Origin: Aristolochia californica
Taxonomy: Eukaryota; Streptophyta; Magnoliopsida; Piperales; Aristolochiaceae
Reading direction: 5' to 3'
Length of the DNA: 64,000 bases
Assembly (NCBI GenBank): GCA_029961685.1
Contig: JARWKL010000006.1
Span: 14,390,748-14,454,747 of the forward strand
The notes beneath the pieces were generated by a model. That model did no database searches and had not been told where the DNA came from. It worked only from the letters and a program-made list of their open reading frames with translations. Below, piece after piece: positions 26,614 through 38,960 of the stretch. Positions within the stretch are counted from its first letter, which is position 1. Each line of letters begins with the position of its first letter. The position numbers were made by a program, and so were the translations under genes.

Positions 26614-27110
26614 TAATGATGCCAAAAATATCAAGGAGTAGAAAAAATCAGATTCTCAAGTGGTTGGATATTTACAAGAGCCAAACAACCCACTTTTTTC
26701 CTATCCTTAAAAATCACAGACACTTTTGTGAATTATCTCTCTCAGCATTTGTGCATTTTCCATTTTGGATATTCAAATATTTTTTCATATCCAAACTTGA
26801 GTTTTTGCTCTCCCATTTTTCTCGTAAACAAAAAAGATATAAGGCAAATAGATCGCAGCAAAATGAAAATTTTTGAGTTCATGTACGCAAAAAAATTTGA
26901 AAACTATATTAAATGTAAGTGAAGAAAATTATTTCACACACTAAAAATGAACTCCAAGGTTTTGTTATCCATGTTTGGGAAATTCCACTAGTACAACCCC
27001 TAATAATTAGGTTGGTGGAATTTTATAGGAAAGGGACTTCTAACTGATCCTAACATGCTTTCAATGTGGTGGATATGTATGCCAGAAACATGTTGAGGAT
27101 GCAAGTTGCC
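26614..27110 (+). repeat. Reference monomer, 497 bp, near consensus
   Basis: This copy is exactly 497 bp between landmarks and is used here to describe unit anatomy. In order it holds: a purine-rich stretch with AAGGAGTAGAAAAAATCAG (26632-26650); a dyad of AAGTGGTTGG and CCAAACAACCCACTT (26658-26695); a pyrimidine-rich block around TCTCTCTCAGCATTTGTGCA (26736-26755); T-rich runs before the ATCCAAACTTGAG motif; ACAAAAAAGATATAAGG (26828-26844); a run of short A-tracts to about 26933; and a strongly conserved segment from AACTCCAAGG through ACTAGT and AATAATTAGNTTGGTGG to AGGAAAGGGAC (26950-27036). It ends with CATGCTTTNAATGTGGTGGA (27054-27073). The conserved final third changes least from copy to copy. 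Confidence 0.9.
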
Positions 27111-27647
27111 TAATGACTCCAAGAATTTCAAGGAGTACAAAAAATCAGCTTCTCAAGTGGATGGATATTTTACCAAAGCCAAACAATCCACTTTTTCTCT
27201 ACTTTAAAAATCACATATACTATTTGGAATTATCTCTCTCAGCGTTTGAGCATTTTCCATTTTGAATGTTCAAATGTTTTTTTAGATCCAAACTTTAGTT
27301 TTCGCTCTCCCATTTTTCTCGTAATCAAAAAAGATATAAGGGAAATAGATCGCAACAAAATGAAAATTATAGAGTTCATGTATGTAAAAAAATTGAAAAC
27401 TTAAATAAATGTAAGTGAAGAAAATTATTTTACTCACTAAAAATGAACTCCAAGGTTTTGTTATCCATGTTTGGGAAATTCCACTAGTACAACCCCCAAT
27501 AATTAGCTTGGTGGAATTTTATGGGAAAGGGATTTCTAACAGAGCCTAACATACTTTAAATGTAGTGGATATGCATGCCAGAAACATATTGAGGATGCAA
27601 GTGGCCAAATGATGCCAAAATTTTCAACGAGTAGAAAAAATCAGATT

Positions 27648-29590
27648 CTCAAGTGGGTGGATAGTTACTAGAGCCAAACAACCCACTTTTTACCTATCCT
27701 TAAAAATCACAGATACTTTTTCGAATTATCTCTCTCAGCATTTGTGCATTTTCCATTTTGGATATTCAAATTTATTTTCAGATCCAAACTTGAGTTTTCG
27801 CTTTCCCATTTTTCTCGTAAACAAAACAGATATGAGGCAAATAGATCGCAACAAAATGAAAATTTTAGAGTTCATGTACGCAAAAAAATTTGAAAACTAT
27901 AAAAAATGTAAGAGAAGAAAATTATTTCACGCACTAAAAATGAACTCCAAGGTTTTGTTATCCATGTTTGGGAAATTCCACTTGTACAACCCCTAATAAT
28001 TAACCTGGTGGAGTTTTATAGGAAAGGGACTTTTAATTGATGCTAACATGCTTTAAATGTGGTGGATATGCATGCCAAAAACATGTTGAGGAAGCAAGTG
28101 GCCTAATGATGCCAAAAATTACAAGGAGTAGAAAAAATCAGATTCTAGAGTAGGTGGATATTTTTCCAGAGCCAAACAACGCACTTTTGGGCTACCTTAA
28201 AAATCACAGATACTTCTTGGAATTATGTCTCTGAGCATTTGTTCATTTTCCATTTTGGATGTTCAAATTTTTTTTCAGATCTAAACTTTTTTTTTTGCTC
28301 TCCAATTTTTCTTGTAAACAAACAAGATATATGTCAAATAGATCAAAACAAAATGAAAATTTAAGAGTTCATGTACGCAAAAAAAATTGAAAACTTAAAT
28401 AAATGAAAGTCAAGAAAATTATTTCAGGTACTAAAAAAGAACTCCTAGGTTTTGTTATCCATGATAGGGAAATTCCACTAGTACAACCCCCAATAATTAG
28501 CTTGGTGGAATTTTATAGGAAAGGGATTTCTAACAGATCCTAACATACTTTAAATATGGTGGATATGCATGTCAGAAACATGTTGAGGATGCAAGTGGCC
28601 CAATGATGCCAAAAATTTCAAGGAGTTGAAAAAATCAGATTCTCAAGTGGGTGAATATTTACCAGAAAAAAACAACCCACGTTTTGCCTCTCATTAAAAA
28701 TCATAGATACTTTTTGGAATTATATCTTGCAGCATTTGTATAATTTCCATTTTGGATTATCAAATTTTTTTTCAGATCATAACTTGAGTTTTCGCTCTCC
28801 CATTTTTCTCGTAAACAAAAAAGATATGAGGCAAATAGATCGCAACAAAATGAAACTTTCAGAGTTCATGTACGCAAAAAAATTTGAAAATTATAAAAAA
28901 AGAAAGAGAAGGAAATTATTTCACACACTAAAAATAAACTCCAGGGTTTTGTTATCCATATTTGGGAAATTCCACTAGTACAACCCCAAAAAATTAGCTT
29001 GGTGGAATTTTATAGGAAAGGGACATTTAACCTAACTTGCTTTAAATGTGGTGGATATGCATGCCAAAAACATGTTGAGGATGCCAGTGGCCTAATGATT
29101 CCAAAAATTTCAAGGAGTAGAAACAATCAGATTCTCAAGAGGTTGGATATTTACCAGAGCCAAACAACTAACTTTTTGGCTATCCTTAAAAATCACAAAA
29201 AATTTTGGAATTATTTCTCTCAGCATTTGTGCATTTTCCATTTTGGATATTTAAATTTTTTTTTAGATCCAAACTTGAGTTTTCGCTCTCCCATTTTTCT
29301 CGTAAGAAAAAAGATATAATGCAAATAGATCGCAACAAAATGAAAATTTTAGATTTCATGTACACACAAAAATTTGAAAACTATAATAAATGTAAGTGAA
29401 GAAAATTATTTCACACACTAAAAATGAACTAGAAAGGTTTTGTTATCCATGTTTGGGAAATTCCACTAGTACAACCCCTAATAATTAGCTTGGTGGAATA
29501 TTTTAGGAAAGGGATTTCTAACTGATCCTAACATACTTTAAATGTGGTGGTTATGCATGCCAGAAACATGTTGAGGATGCAAGTGGCCTA
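27648..29590 (+). repeat. 4-unit segment, copy 2 (8-unit offset to 23680-25620)
   Basis: This is the second copy of the segment. The match ends near 29590, after GGAAAGGGATTTCTAACTG and ATACTTTAAATGTGGTGG, where the first copy continues with GGATGG and this one with CCCATGTGG. The intervening units at 26118, 26614 and 27111 have other relatives: 26118 resembles 14826 (TACTCAAGTGGGTGGATA), and 26350-26600 resembles 23375-23610 at a six-unit offset. Confidence 0.8.
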
Positions 29591-30089
29591 ATGATGCCAA
29601 AAATATCAAGGATTAGAAAAAATCAGATTCCCATGTGGTTGGATATTTACCACATCCAAAACACCCACTTTTTGCCTATCCTTAAAAATCACAGATGCTT
29701 TTGGGAATTATATCTCTCAGCATTTGTTCATTATCCATTTGGATGTTCAAATTTCTTTTTCAGATCCAAACTTGTGTTTTCGCTCTCCCATTTTTCTCAT
29801 AAACAAAATAGATATAAAGCAAATAGATTGCAACAAAAAGGATATTTTGGAGTTTATGTACGTAAAAAAAATAGAAAACTATAATAAATGTAAGTGAAGA
29901 AAAAGATTTCATGCACTAAAAATGAACTCCAAGGTTTTGTTATCCATGTTTGGGAAATTCCACTAGTGCAACCCCTAATAATTAGCTGGGTGGAATTTTA
30001 TAGGGAAGAGACTTCTAACTAATCCTAACGTCCTTTAAATAGGGTTGATATGCATGCCACAAACATGTTGAGGATGCAAGTGGCCTAAT

Positions 30090-32350
30090 GATGCCAAAAA
30101 TTTCAAGGAGTAGAAAAAAATTTGATTCCCAAGTGGGTGGATATTTTAACAGAGCCAAACAACCCACTTTTTTTCCGATCCTTAAAAGTCACAGATACGT
30201 TTTGAAATTATCTCTCTCAGCATTTGACCATTTCCCATTTTGGATGTTCAAATTTTTTTTCACATCCAAACTTGAGATTTCGCTTTCCCTTTTTTCTCGA
30301 AAACAAAAATGATATAAGGCAAATAGATCGCAGTAAAATAAAAATTTTAGAGTTCATGTATGCAAAAAAACTTTGAAAAATATAATAAATGTCTGTGAAG
30401 AAAATTATTAAACGCACTAAAAATGAACTCCAAGGTTTTGTTATCCATGTTTGGGAAATTCGACTAGTACAGCCCCTAATAATTAGCTTGGTGGAATTTT
30501 AGTGGAAAGGGACTTGTAACTGATCCTAACATGCTTTAAATAGGGTTGATATGCATGTCAGAAACATGTTGAGGATTCAAGAGGCCTAATGATGCCAAAA
30601 ATTTCAAGGAGTAGAAAAAATCAGATTCCCAAGTGGTTGGACATTTACCAGAGCCAAACAACCCACTTTTTGCCTATCCTTAAAAATCATAGATGTTTTT
30701 TTGAATTATCTCTCTTAGTGTTTGTGCATTTTCCATTTTGGATGTTGAAATTTTTTTTCAGATCCAAACTTGAATTTTCTCGTAAACAAAAAAGATATAA
30801 GTCAAATAGATTGCAACAAAAGGAAAATTTTAGAGTTCATGTACGTAAAAAAAATTTGAAAACTATAATAAATGTAAGTGAAGAAAATTCTATCATGCAC
30901 TAAAAATGAACTCCAAGGTTTTGCTATCCATGTGAGTGAAATTCCACTAGTACAACCCCTAATAATTAACTTGGTGGAATTTTATAGGAAACGGACTTCT
31001 AACTAATCCTAACATGCTTTAAATGTGGTGGTTATACATGCCAGAAACATGTTGAGGATGCAAGTGGCCTCATCATGCCAAAAACTTCAAGGAGTAGAAA
31101 ACATCAGATTCTCAAGTGGTTGGATATTTACCTGAGCCAAACGACCCACTTTTTGCCTACCCTTAAAAATCATAGATGTATTTTGGAATTAACTCTCTCA
31201 GCATTTGTGCATTTTCCATTTTTGATGTTCAAATTTTTTTTCTGATCCAAACTTGAGTTTTCACTCTCCCATTTTTCTCGTAAACAAAAAAGATATAAGG
31301 CAACTGGATCGCAACAATATGAAAATTTTAGAGTTCATGTATGCAAAAAAATTAGAAAACTAAAATAAATGTAAGTGAAGAAAATTATTTCACGCTTTAA
31401 AAATGAACTCCAAGATTTTGCTATCCATGTTTGGGAAATTCCATTAGTTCAACCTCAAATAATTAGCTTGGTGGAATTTTATTGGAAAGGGACTTTTAAC
31501 TGATCCTAACATGCTTTAAATGTGGTGGATATGCATGCCAGAAACATGTTGAGGATGCAAGTGGCCTAACAATGCCAAAAATTTCAAGGAGTAGAAAAAA
31601 TCAGATTCCCAAGTGGGTGGATATTTACCAGAGCCAAACAACCCACTTTCTACCTATCCTTTAAAATCACAAATATTATTTGGAATTATCTCTCACTGCA
31701 ATTGCGCATTTTCCATTTTGGATGTTCAAATTTTTTGTTCGATCCAAACTTGAGTTTTCTCTCTCCGATTTTTCTCGTAAACAAAAAAGATATAAGGCAA
31801 ATAGATTGCAACAAAATGAAAAATTTTAGAGATCATGTACTCAAAAAAATTTGAAAACTATAATAAATGTAAGTGAAGAAAATTATTTCACGCACTAAAA
31901 ATGAACTCCAAGGTTTTGTTATTTATTTTTGGGAAACTCCACTAGTAGAACCCCTCATAATTAGCTTGGTGGAATTTTATACGAAAGGGACTTCTAACTA
32001 ATCCTAACTTGCTTTAAATGTGCTGGATATGCATGCCAGAAACATGTTGAGGATGCAACTAGCCTCATGATGCCAAAAATTTCAAGGGGTAGAAAAAATT
32101 TGATTCTCAAGTGGTTGGATATTTTACAAGAGTCAAAAGACCCACTTTTTTCCTATCCTTAAAAATCACAGATACTCTTTGGAATCATCTCTCTCAGCAT
32201 TTGTGCATTTCCCTTTTTGGATGTTCCTGATCCAAACTTGAGTTTTTGCTTTCCCATTTATCTCGTAAACAAAAATGATAAAAGGCAAATAGATCACAAT
32301 AAAATGAAAAATTAGAGTTCATGTACGCAAAAAAAAATTGAAAATTATAA
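30090..32350 (+). repeat. 6-unit-offset duplication, copy 1
   Basis: Units at 30086, 30587, 31070, 31567 and 32065 pair with 33049, 33547, 34045, 34542 and 35040 (offsets 2960-2975 bp). Shared states are CCGATCCTTAAAA, CACATCCAAA with GAGATTTCGCTTTCCC, AGGGTTGATATGCATG, GGTGGTTAT with CATCATG, AACTTGCTTTAA with GTGCTGG, and CAAAAATGATAAAA. Copy 1 has a 14-bp deletion at 30773, where GCTCTCCC is lost, and an 11-bp loss of the T run at 32226. Confidence 0.8.
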
Positions 32351-33049
32351 TATATGTAATTGAAGAAAATTATTTCACGCACTAAAAATGAACTCCAAGG
32401 TTTTGGTATCCATGTTTGGGAAATTCCACTAGTACAACCCCTAATAATTAGCTTGGTGGAATTTTATAGGAAAGGGACTTCTAACTTATCCTACCATGCT
32501 TTAAATGTGGTGGATATGCATGCCAGAAACATGTTGAGGATGCAAGTGGCCTCATCATGCCAAAAATTTCAAGGAGTAGAAAAAATTAGATTCCCAAGTT
32601 GGTGGATATTTACTAGAGCCAAACAACCCACTTTTTTCCTATCCTTAAAAATATCAAATACTTTTTGGAATTATCTCTCACAGCAATTGTGCATTTTCCA
32701 TTTTGGATGTTCAAATTTTTTTTAGATCCAAACTTGAGTTTTTTCTCTCCCATTTTTCTCGTAAACAAAAAAGATAAAAGGCAAATAGATCGGAACAAAT
32801 TGAAAAATTTTGGAGTTCATGTACTCAAAAAAATTTGAAAACTATAATAAATGTAAGTGAAGAAAATTATTTCACGCACTAAAAATGAACTCCAAGTTTT
32901 TGTTATCCATTTTTGGGAAATTCCACTAGTACAGCCCCTAATAATTAGCTTGGTGGAATTTTGTAGGAAAGGGACTTCTAACTGATCTTAACATGCTTTA
33001 AATGCGGTGGATATGCATGCCAGAAACATGTTGAGGATGCAAGTGGCAT

Positions 33050-35340
33050 AATGATGCCAAAAATTTCAAGGAGTAGAAAAAATCAGATTCTCAAGTGGAT
33101 GGATATTTTACCAGAGCCAAACAACCCACTTTTTTCCGATCCTTAAAAATCACAGATAGTTTTTGGAATTATCTCTCTCAGCATTCGTGAATTTTCCATT
33201 TTGGATGTTCAAATTTTTTTTCACATCCAAATTTGAGATTTCGCTTTCCCTTTTTTCTCGTTAACAAAAATGATATAAGGCAAATATACCGCAATAAAAT
33301 GAAATTTTAGAGTTCATGTATGCAAAAAATCTTTGAAAACTATAATAAATGTATGTGAAGAAAATTATTTAACGCACTAAAAATGAACTCCAAAGTTTTG
33401 TGATCCATGTTTGGGAAATTCCACTAATACAACCCCTAATAATTAGCTTGGTGGAATTTTAGAGGAAAGGGACTTCTAACTGATCCTAACATGCTTTAAA
33501 TAGGGTTGATATGCATGCCAGAAACATGTTGAGGATGCAAGTGGCCTAATGATGACAAAAATTTCAAGGAGTAGAAAAAATCAGATTCCCAAGTGGTTGG
33601 ATATTTACTAGAGCCAAACAACCCACTTTTTGCCTATCCTTAAAAATCACAGATGCTCTTTGGAATTATCTCTCTCTGCATTTGTGCATTTTCCATTTTG
33701 GATGTTCAAATTTTATTTTAGATCCAAACTTGAGTTTTCGCTCTCCCATTTTTCTCGTAAAAACAAAAGATATAAGGCAAATAGATCGCAACAATAGAAA
33801 AATTTTAGAGTTCATGTACGCAAAAAAAATTTGAAAACTATAATAAATGTAAGTGAAGTAAATTATTTCACGCACTGAAAATGAACTCCACGATTTTGCC
33901 ATCCATGTGAGCGAAATTCCACTCGTACAGCCCCTAATAATTAGCTTGGTGGAATTTTATAGGAAACAAACTTCTAACTAATCCTAACATGCTTTAAATG
34001 TGGTGGTTATGCATGCCAGAAACATGTTGAGGATGCAAGTGGCCTCATCATGTCAAAAACTTCAAGGAGTAGAAAACATCAGATTCTCAAATGGTTGGAT
34101 ATTTACTTGAGCCAAACAACCCACTTTTTGCCTATACTTAAAAATCACAAATGTATTTTGGAATTAACTCTCTCAGCATTTGTGCATTTTCCATTTTGAA
34201 TGTTCAAATTTTTTTTCTGATCCAAACTTGAGTTTTCACTCTCCCATTTTTCTCGTAAACAAAAAAGATAAAAGCCAAATGGATCGCAACCACATGAAAA
34301 TTTTAGAGTTCATGTTTCCAAAAAAATTAGAAATCTAAAATTAATGTAAGTGAAGAAAATTATTTCACGCTCTAAAAATGAACTCCAAGATTTTGTTATC
34401 CATGTTTGGGAAATTCCACTAGTTCAACCCCTAATAATTAGCTTGGTGGAATTTTATTGGAAAGGGACTTTTAACTGATCCTAACATGCTTTAAATGTGG
34501 TGGATATGCATGCCAGAAACATGTTGAGGATCCAAGTGGCCTCACGATGCAAAAAATTTGATGGAGTATAAAAAATCAGATGCCCAAGTGGGTGGATATT
34601 TACCAGAGCCAAACAACCCACTTTTCGCCTATCCTTAAAAATCGCAAATACTTTTTGGAATTATCTCTCACAGCAATTGTGCATTTTCCATTTTGGATGT
34701 TCAAATATTTTTTAGATCCAAACTTGAGTTTTCTCTCTCCTATTTTTCTCGTAAACAAAAAAGATATAAGGCAAATAGATTGCAACAAAATGAAAAATTT
34801 TAGAGTTCATGAACTCAAAAAAAAATTGAAAACTATAATAAATGTAAGTGAAGAAAATTATTTCACGCACTAAAAATGAACTCCAAGGTTTTGTTATCCA
34901 TTTTTTGGAAATTCCACTAGTACAACCCCTCATAATTAGCTTGGTGGAATTTTATACGAAAGGGACTTCTAACTGATCCTAACTTGCTTTAAGTGTGCTG
35001 GATATGCATGTCAGAAACATGTTGAGGATGCAACTGGCCTCATGATGCCAAAAATTTCAAGGAGTAGAAAAAATCTGATTCTCAAGTAGTTGGATATTTT
35101 ACAAGAGCCAAAAGACCCACTTTTTTCCTATCCTTAAAAATCACATATACTTTTTGGAGTCATCTCTCTCAGCATTTGAGCATTTCCCTTTTTGGATGTT
35201 CAATTTTTTTTTTCAGATCCAAACTTGAGTTTTTACTTTCCCATTTTTCTCTTAAACAAAAATGATAAAAAGGAAATAGATCGCAATAAAATTAAAAATT
35301 AGAGTTTATGTACGAAAAAAATTTAAAAATTAAAATAAAT
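33050..35340 (+). repeat. 6-unit-offset duplication, copy 2
   Basis: This copy pairs with 30090-32350. After it comes an extra unit at 35537 of the AGGGTTGA type (like 30587 and 33547). The units at 36034 and 36531 then match 32552 and 33049 at a seven-unit offset (about 3482 bp) through CAAATACTTTTTGG, CAATTGTGCATTTTCC and AAATGCGGTGG. The extra unit explains why the offset changes from six to seven. Confidence 0.75.
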
Positions 35341-36594
35341 GTAAGTGAAGAAAATTATTTATCGCACTAAAAATGAAGTCCAAATTTTTCCTATCCATGT
35401 TAGTGAAATTCCACTAGTACAACCCCTAATAATTAGCTTGGTGGAATTTTAAAGGAAAGGGACTTCTAACTGATCATAACATTCTTTAAACAGGGTTGAA
35501 ATGCATTCCAGAAACATGTTGAGGATGCAAGTGGCCTAATGATACCAAAAATTTCAAGGAGTAGAAAAAATCAGATTCCCAAGTGGTTGGATATTTACCA
35601 GAGCCAAACAACCCACTTTTTGCCTCTCCTTAAAATTCACATATGCTTTTTGGAATTATCTCTCTCAGTGTTTGTGCATTTTCCATATTGGAAGTTAAAA
35701 TATTTTTTTAGATCCAAACTTGAGTTTTCGCTCACCCATTTTTCTCGTAAAAAAAAAAGGTATAAAGCAAATAGATCGCAACAAAAGGAAAAGTTTAGAG
35801 TTCACGCACGCAAAAAAAAATTGAAAACTATAATAGATGTAATTGAAGAAAATTATTTCACGCACTAAAAATGAACTCCAAGGTTTTGCTATCCATGTTT
35901 GAGAAATCCATTAGTACAACCCCTAATAATTAGCTTGGTGGAATTTTATAGGAAAGGGACTTCTAACTTATCCTAACATCCTTTAAATGTGGTGGATATG
36001 CATGCCAGAAACATATTGAGGATGCAAGTGGCCTCATAATGCCAAAAATTTCAAGGAGTAGAAAAAATCAGATTCCCAAGTGGTTGGATATTTACCAGAG
36101 CCAAACAACCCACTTTTTTCCTATCCTTAAAAATCACAAATACTTTTTGGAATTATCTCTCACAACAATTGTGCATTTTCGATTTTGGATGTTCAAATTT
36201 TATTTTAGATCCAAACTTGAGTTTTCCCTCTCCCATTTTTCTCGTAAACAAAAAAGATAAAAGGCAAATAGATCGCAACAAAATGAAAAATTTTAGAGTT
36301 CATGTACTCAAAAAAATTTGAAAACTATAATAAATGTTAGTGAAGAAAATTATTTCATGCACTAAAAATGAACTCCAACATTTTGTTATCCATTTTTGGG
36401 AAATTTCACTAGTACAGCCCCTAATAATTAGCTTGGTGGAATTGTGTAGGAAAGGGAGTTCTAACTGATCCTAACTTGCTTTAAATGCGGTGGATATGCA
36501 TGCCAGAAATATGTTGAGGATGCAAGTGGCTAATGATGCCAAAAATTTCAAGGAGTAGAAAAAATCAGATTCTCAAGTGGTTGGATATTTTACT

Positions 36595-36625
36595 AGAGCC
36601 AAACAACACACAGAAACTTTTTGAA
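36595..36625 (+). repeat. About 24-bp deletion next to the L/R subfamily switch
   Basis: AAACAACACACAGAAACTTT replaces the usual CAACCCAC..CACAGATAC passage, so the CTTTTTGCCTATCC motif is missing. The unit spans 475 bp (36531 to 37006). Diagnostic states change from L to R within this same unit. Confidence 0.8.
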
Positions 36626-38459
36626 ATTATCTCTCTCAGCATTAGTACATTTTCGATTTTCGATGTTCAAATATTTTTTCAGATCCAAACTTGAGTTTTT
36701 CGGTCTCCCATTTTTCTCGTAAACAAAAAAGATGTAAGGCAAATAAATCACAACAAAATGAAAATTTTAGAGTTCGTGTATGCAAAAAAATTTGAAAACT
36801 ATAATAATTGTAAGTGAAGAAAATTATTTCACGCACTAAAAATGAACTCCAAGGTTTTGTCATCCATGTTTGGGAAATTCCACTTGTACAACCCCTAATA
36901 ATTAGCTTAGTGGAATTTTATAGGAAAGGGATTTGTAACTAATCCTAACATGCCTTAAATGTGGTGGATATGCATGCCAGAAACATGTTGAGGATGCAAG
37001 TGGCCTAATGATGCCAAAACATTCAAGGAGTAGAAAAATCGGATTCTCAAGTGGGTTGATATTTACTGTAGCCAAACATCCTACTTTTTGCCTTTCCTTA
37101 AAAACCACAGATACTTTTTGGAATTATCTCTCTCAGCATTTGTGCATTTTCCATTTTGGATGTTCAAATTCTTTTTCAGATAAAAACTTTAGTTTTTTGC
37201 TCTCCCATTTTTCTCGTAAACTAAAAAGATATAAGGCAAATAGATCACATCAAAATGAAAATTTTAGAGTTCATGTAAGCTAAAAAATTTGAAAACTATA
37301 ATATATGTAGTGAAGAATATTATTTCATGCACTAAAAATGAACTCCTTTGTTTTGTTATCCATGTTTGGGAAATTCCATTAGTACAACCCCTAATAATTA
37401 GTTTGGTGGAATTTTATAGGAAAGTGACTTCTAACTGATCCTAACATGCTTTAAATGTGGTGGATATGCATGCCAGAAAAATGTTGAGGATGCAAGTGGC
37501 ATAATGATGCCAAAAATTTCAAGGAGTAGAAAAAATCAGATTCTCAAGTGGTTGGATATTTACTAGAGCCAAACAACCCACTTTTTGCCCATCCTTAAAA
37601 ATCACAGATACTTTTTGGAATTATCTGTCTCAGCTTTTGTGCATTTTCCAATTTGGCTATTCAAATTCTTTTTTAGATCCAAACTTGAGTTTTTCGCTCT
37701 CCCATTTTTCTCATAAAAAAAAAGATATAAGGCAAATAGATCCCAACAAAATGAAAATTTTAAAGTTCGTGTCTGCAAAAAATTTTGAAAACTGCAATAA
37801 AAGTAAGTGAAGAAAATTATTTCACGCACTAAAAATGAACTCCAAGGTTTTGTTATCCATGTTTGGGAAATTCCACTAGAACAACCCCTAATAATTAGGT
37901 TGGTTGAATTTTATAGGAAAGGGACTACTAACTTATCCTAACTTGCTTTATATGTGGTGGATATGCATGCCAAAAACATGTTGAAGATGCAAGTGGACTA
38001 ATGATGCCAAAAATTTCAAGAAGAAGAAAAAATCAGATTCTCAATTGGTTGGATATTTACCAAAGCGAATCAACCCACTTTTTGCCTATCCTTAAAAATC
38101 ACAGATACTTTTGGGAATTATCTCTCTCAGCATTTGTGCAATTTCGATTTTTGATGTTTAAATTCTTTTATAGATCCAAACTTAAGTTTTTCGCTCTCCC
38201 ACTATTCTCGTAACCAAAAATGATATATGGCGAATAGATCGCAACAAAATGAAAATTTTAGAGTTCGTATATGCAAAAAAATTGAAAACTATAATAAATG
38301 TAAGTGAAGAAAATTATTTTGCGCACTAAATATGAACTCCAAGATTTTGTTATCCATGTTTGTGAAATTCCACTAGTACAACCCCTAATAATTAGCTTGG
38401 CAGAATTTTTTAGGAAATGGACTTCTAAATTATCCTAACATGCTTTAAATGTGGTGGAT

Positions 38460-38960
38460 ATGCATGCCAGAAACTTGTTGAGGATGCAAGTGGCTAATGA
38501 TGCCAAAAATTTCAAGGAGTCAAAAAATCGGATTCCCAAGTGGTTGGATATTACTGGAGCCAAACAACCCACTTTTTGCCTATCCTTAAAAATCACAGAT
38601 ACTTTTTTGAATTATTTGTCTCAGAATTTGTGCATTTTCTATTTTGGATGTTCAAATTCTTTTTTAGATCCAAACTTGAGTTTTTCGCTCTCCTTTTTTT
38701 CTTGTAAACAAAAAAGAAAATTTTAGAGTTCGTGTATGCAAAAAAAATTTCAAACTATAATAAATTTAAGTGAAGAAAATTATTTCCCGCACTAAAAATG
38801 AACTACAAGGTTTTGTTATCCATGTTTGGCAAATTCCACTAGTACAACCCCTAATAATTTGCTTGGTGGAATTTTGTAGGAAAGGGATTTCTAACTGATC
38901 CTAACATGCTTTAAATGTGGTGGATATGCATACCTGAAACATGTTGAGGATGCAAGTGGC
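38460..38960 (+). repeat. Unit with a 29-bp deletion, copy 1
   Basis: ACAAAAAAGAAAATTTTAG at 38708-38726 lacks the 29 bp from ATATAAGG to AAAATG. The unit is 467 bp (38495 to 38962). The same break, together with the unusual CTCTCCTTTTTTCT, is found in the unit at 40452, so the two share descent. Confidence 0.85.

Larger units (their letters stand above)
1..36600 (+). repeat. Satellite subfamily L (left block)
   Basis: Most monomers here share three diagnostic states: a run of eight T before CAGATCC, GAGTTTTCGCTC (four T before CG), and GTACGCAAA near the A-tract region. Examples lie at 1249-1285, 10190-10215 and 16455-16485. A minority carry other states, such as GAGTTTTTGCTC at 270 and 5750. 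From about 22.6 to 29.5 kb many copies carry GGATATTCAAA and GATATGAGGC, which suggests a further local subgroup. The block ends near 36.6 kb, where the diagnostic states change together. Confidence 0.8.

Noticed and set aside
26614..27110. Internal ~166-bp subrepeat within the unit
   Set aside because: TCCATTTTGG and TCCATGTTTGGG are faintly alike, but the flanks do not align, so I could not support an internal triplication by eye.
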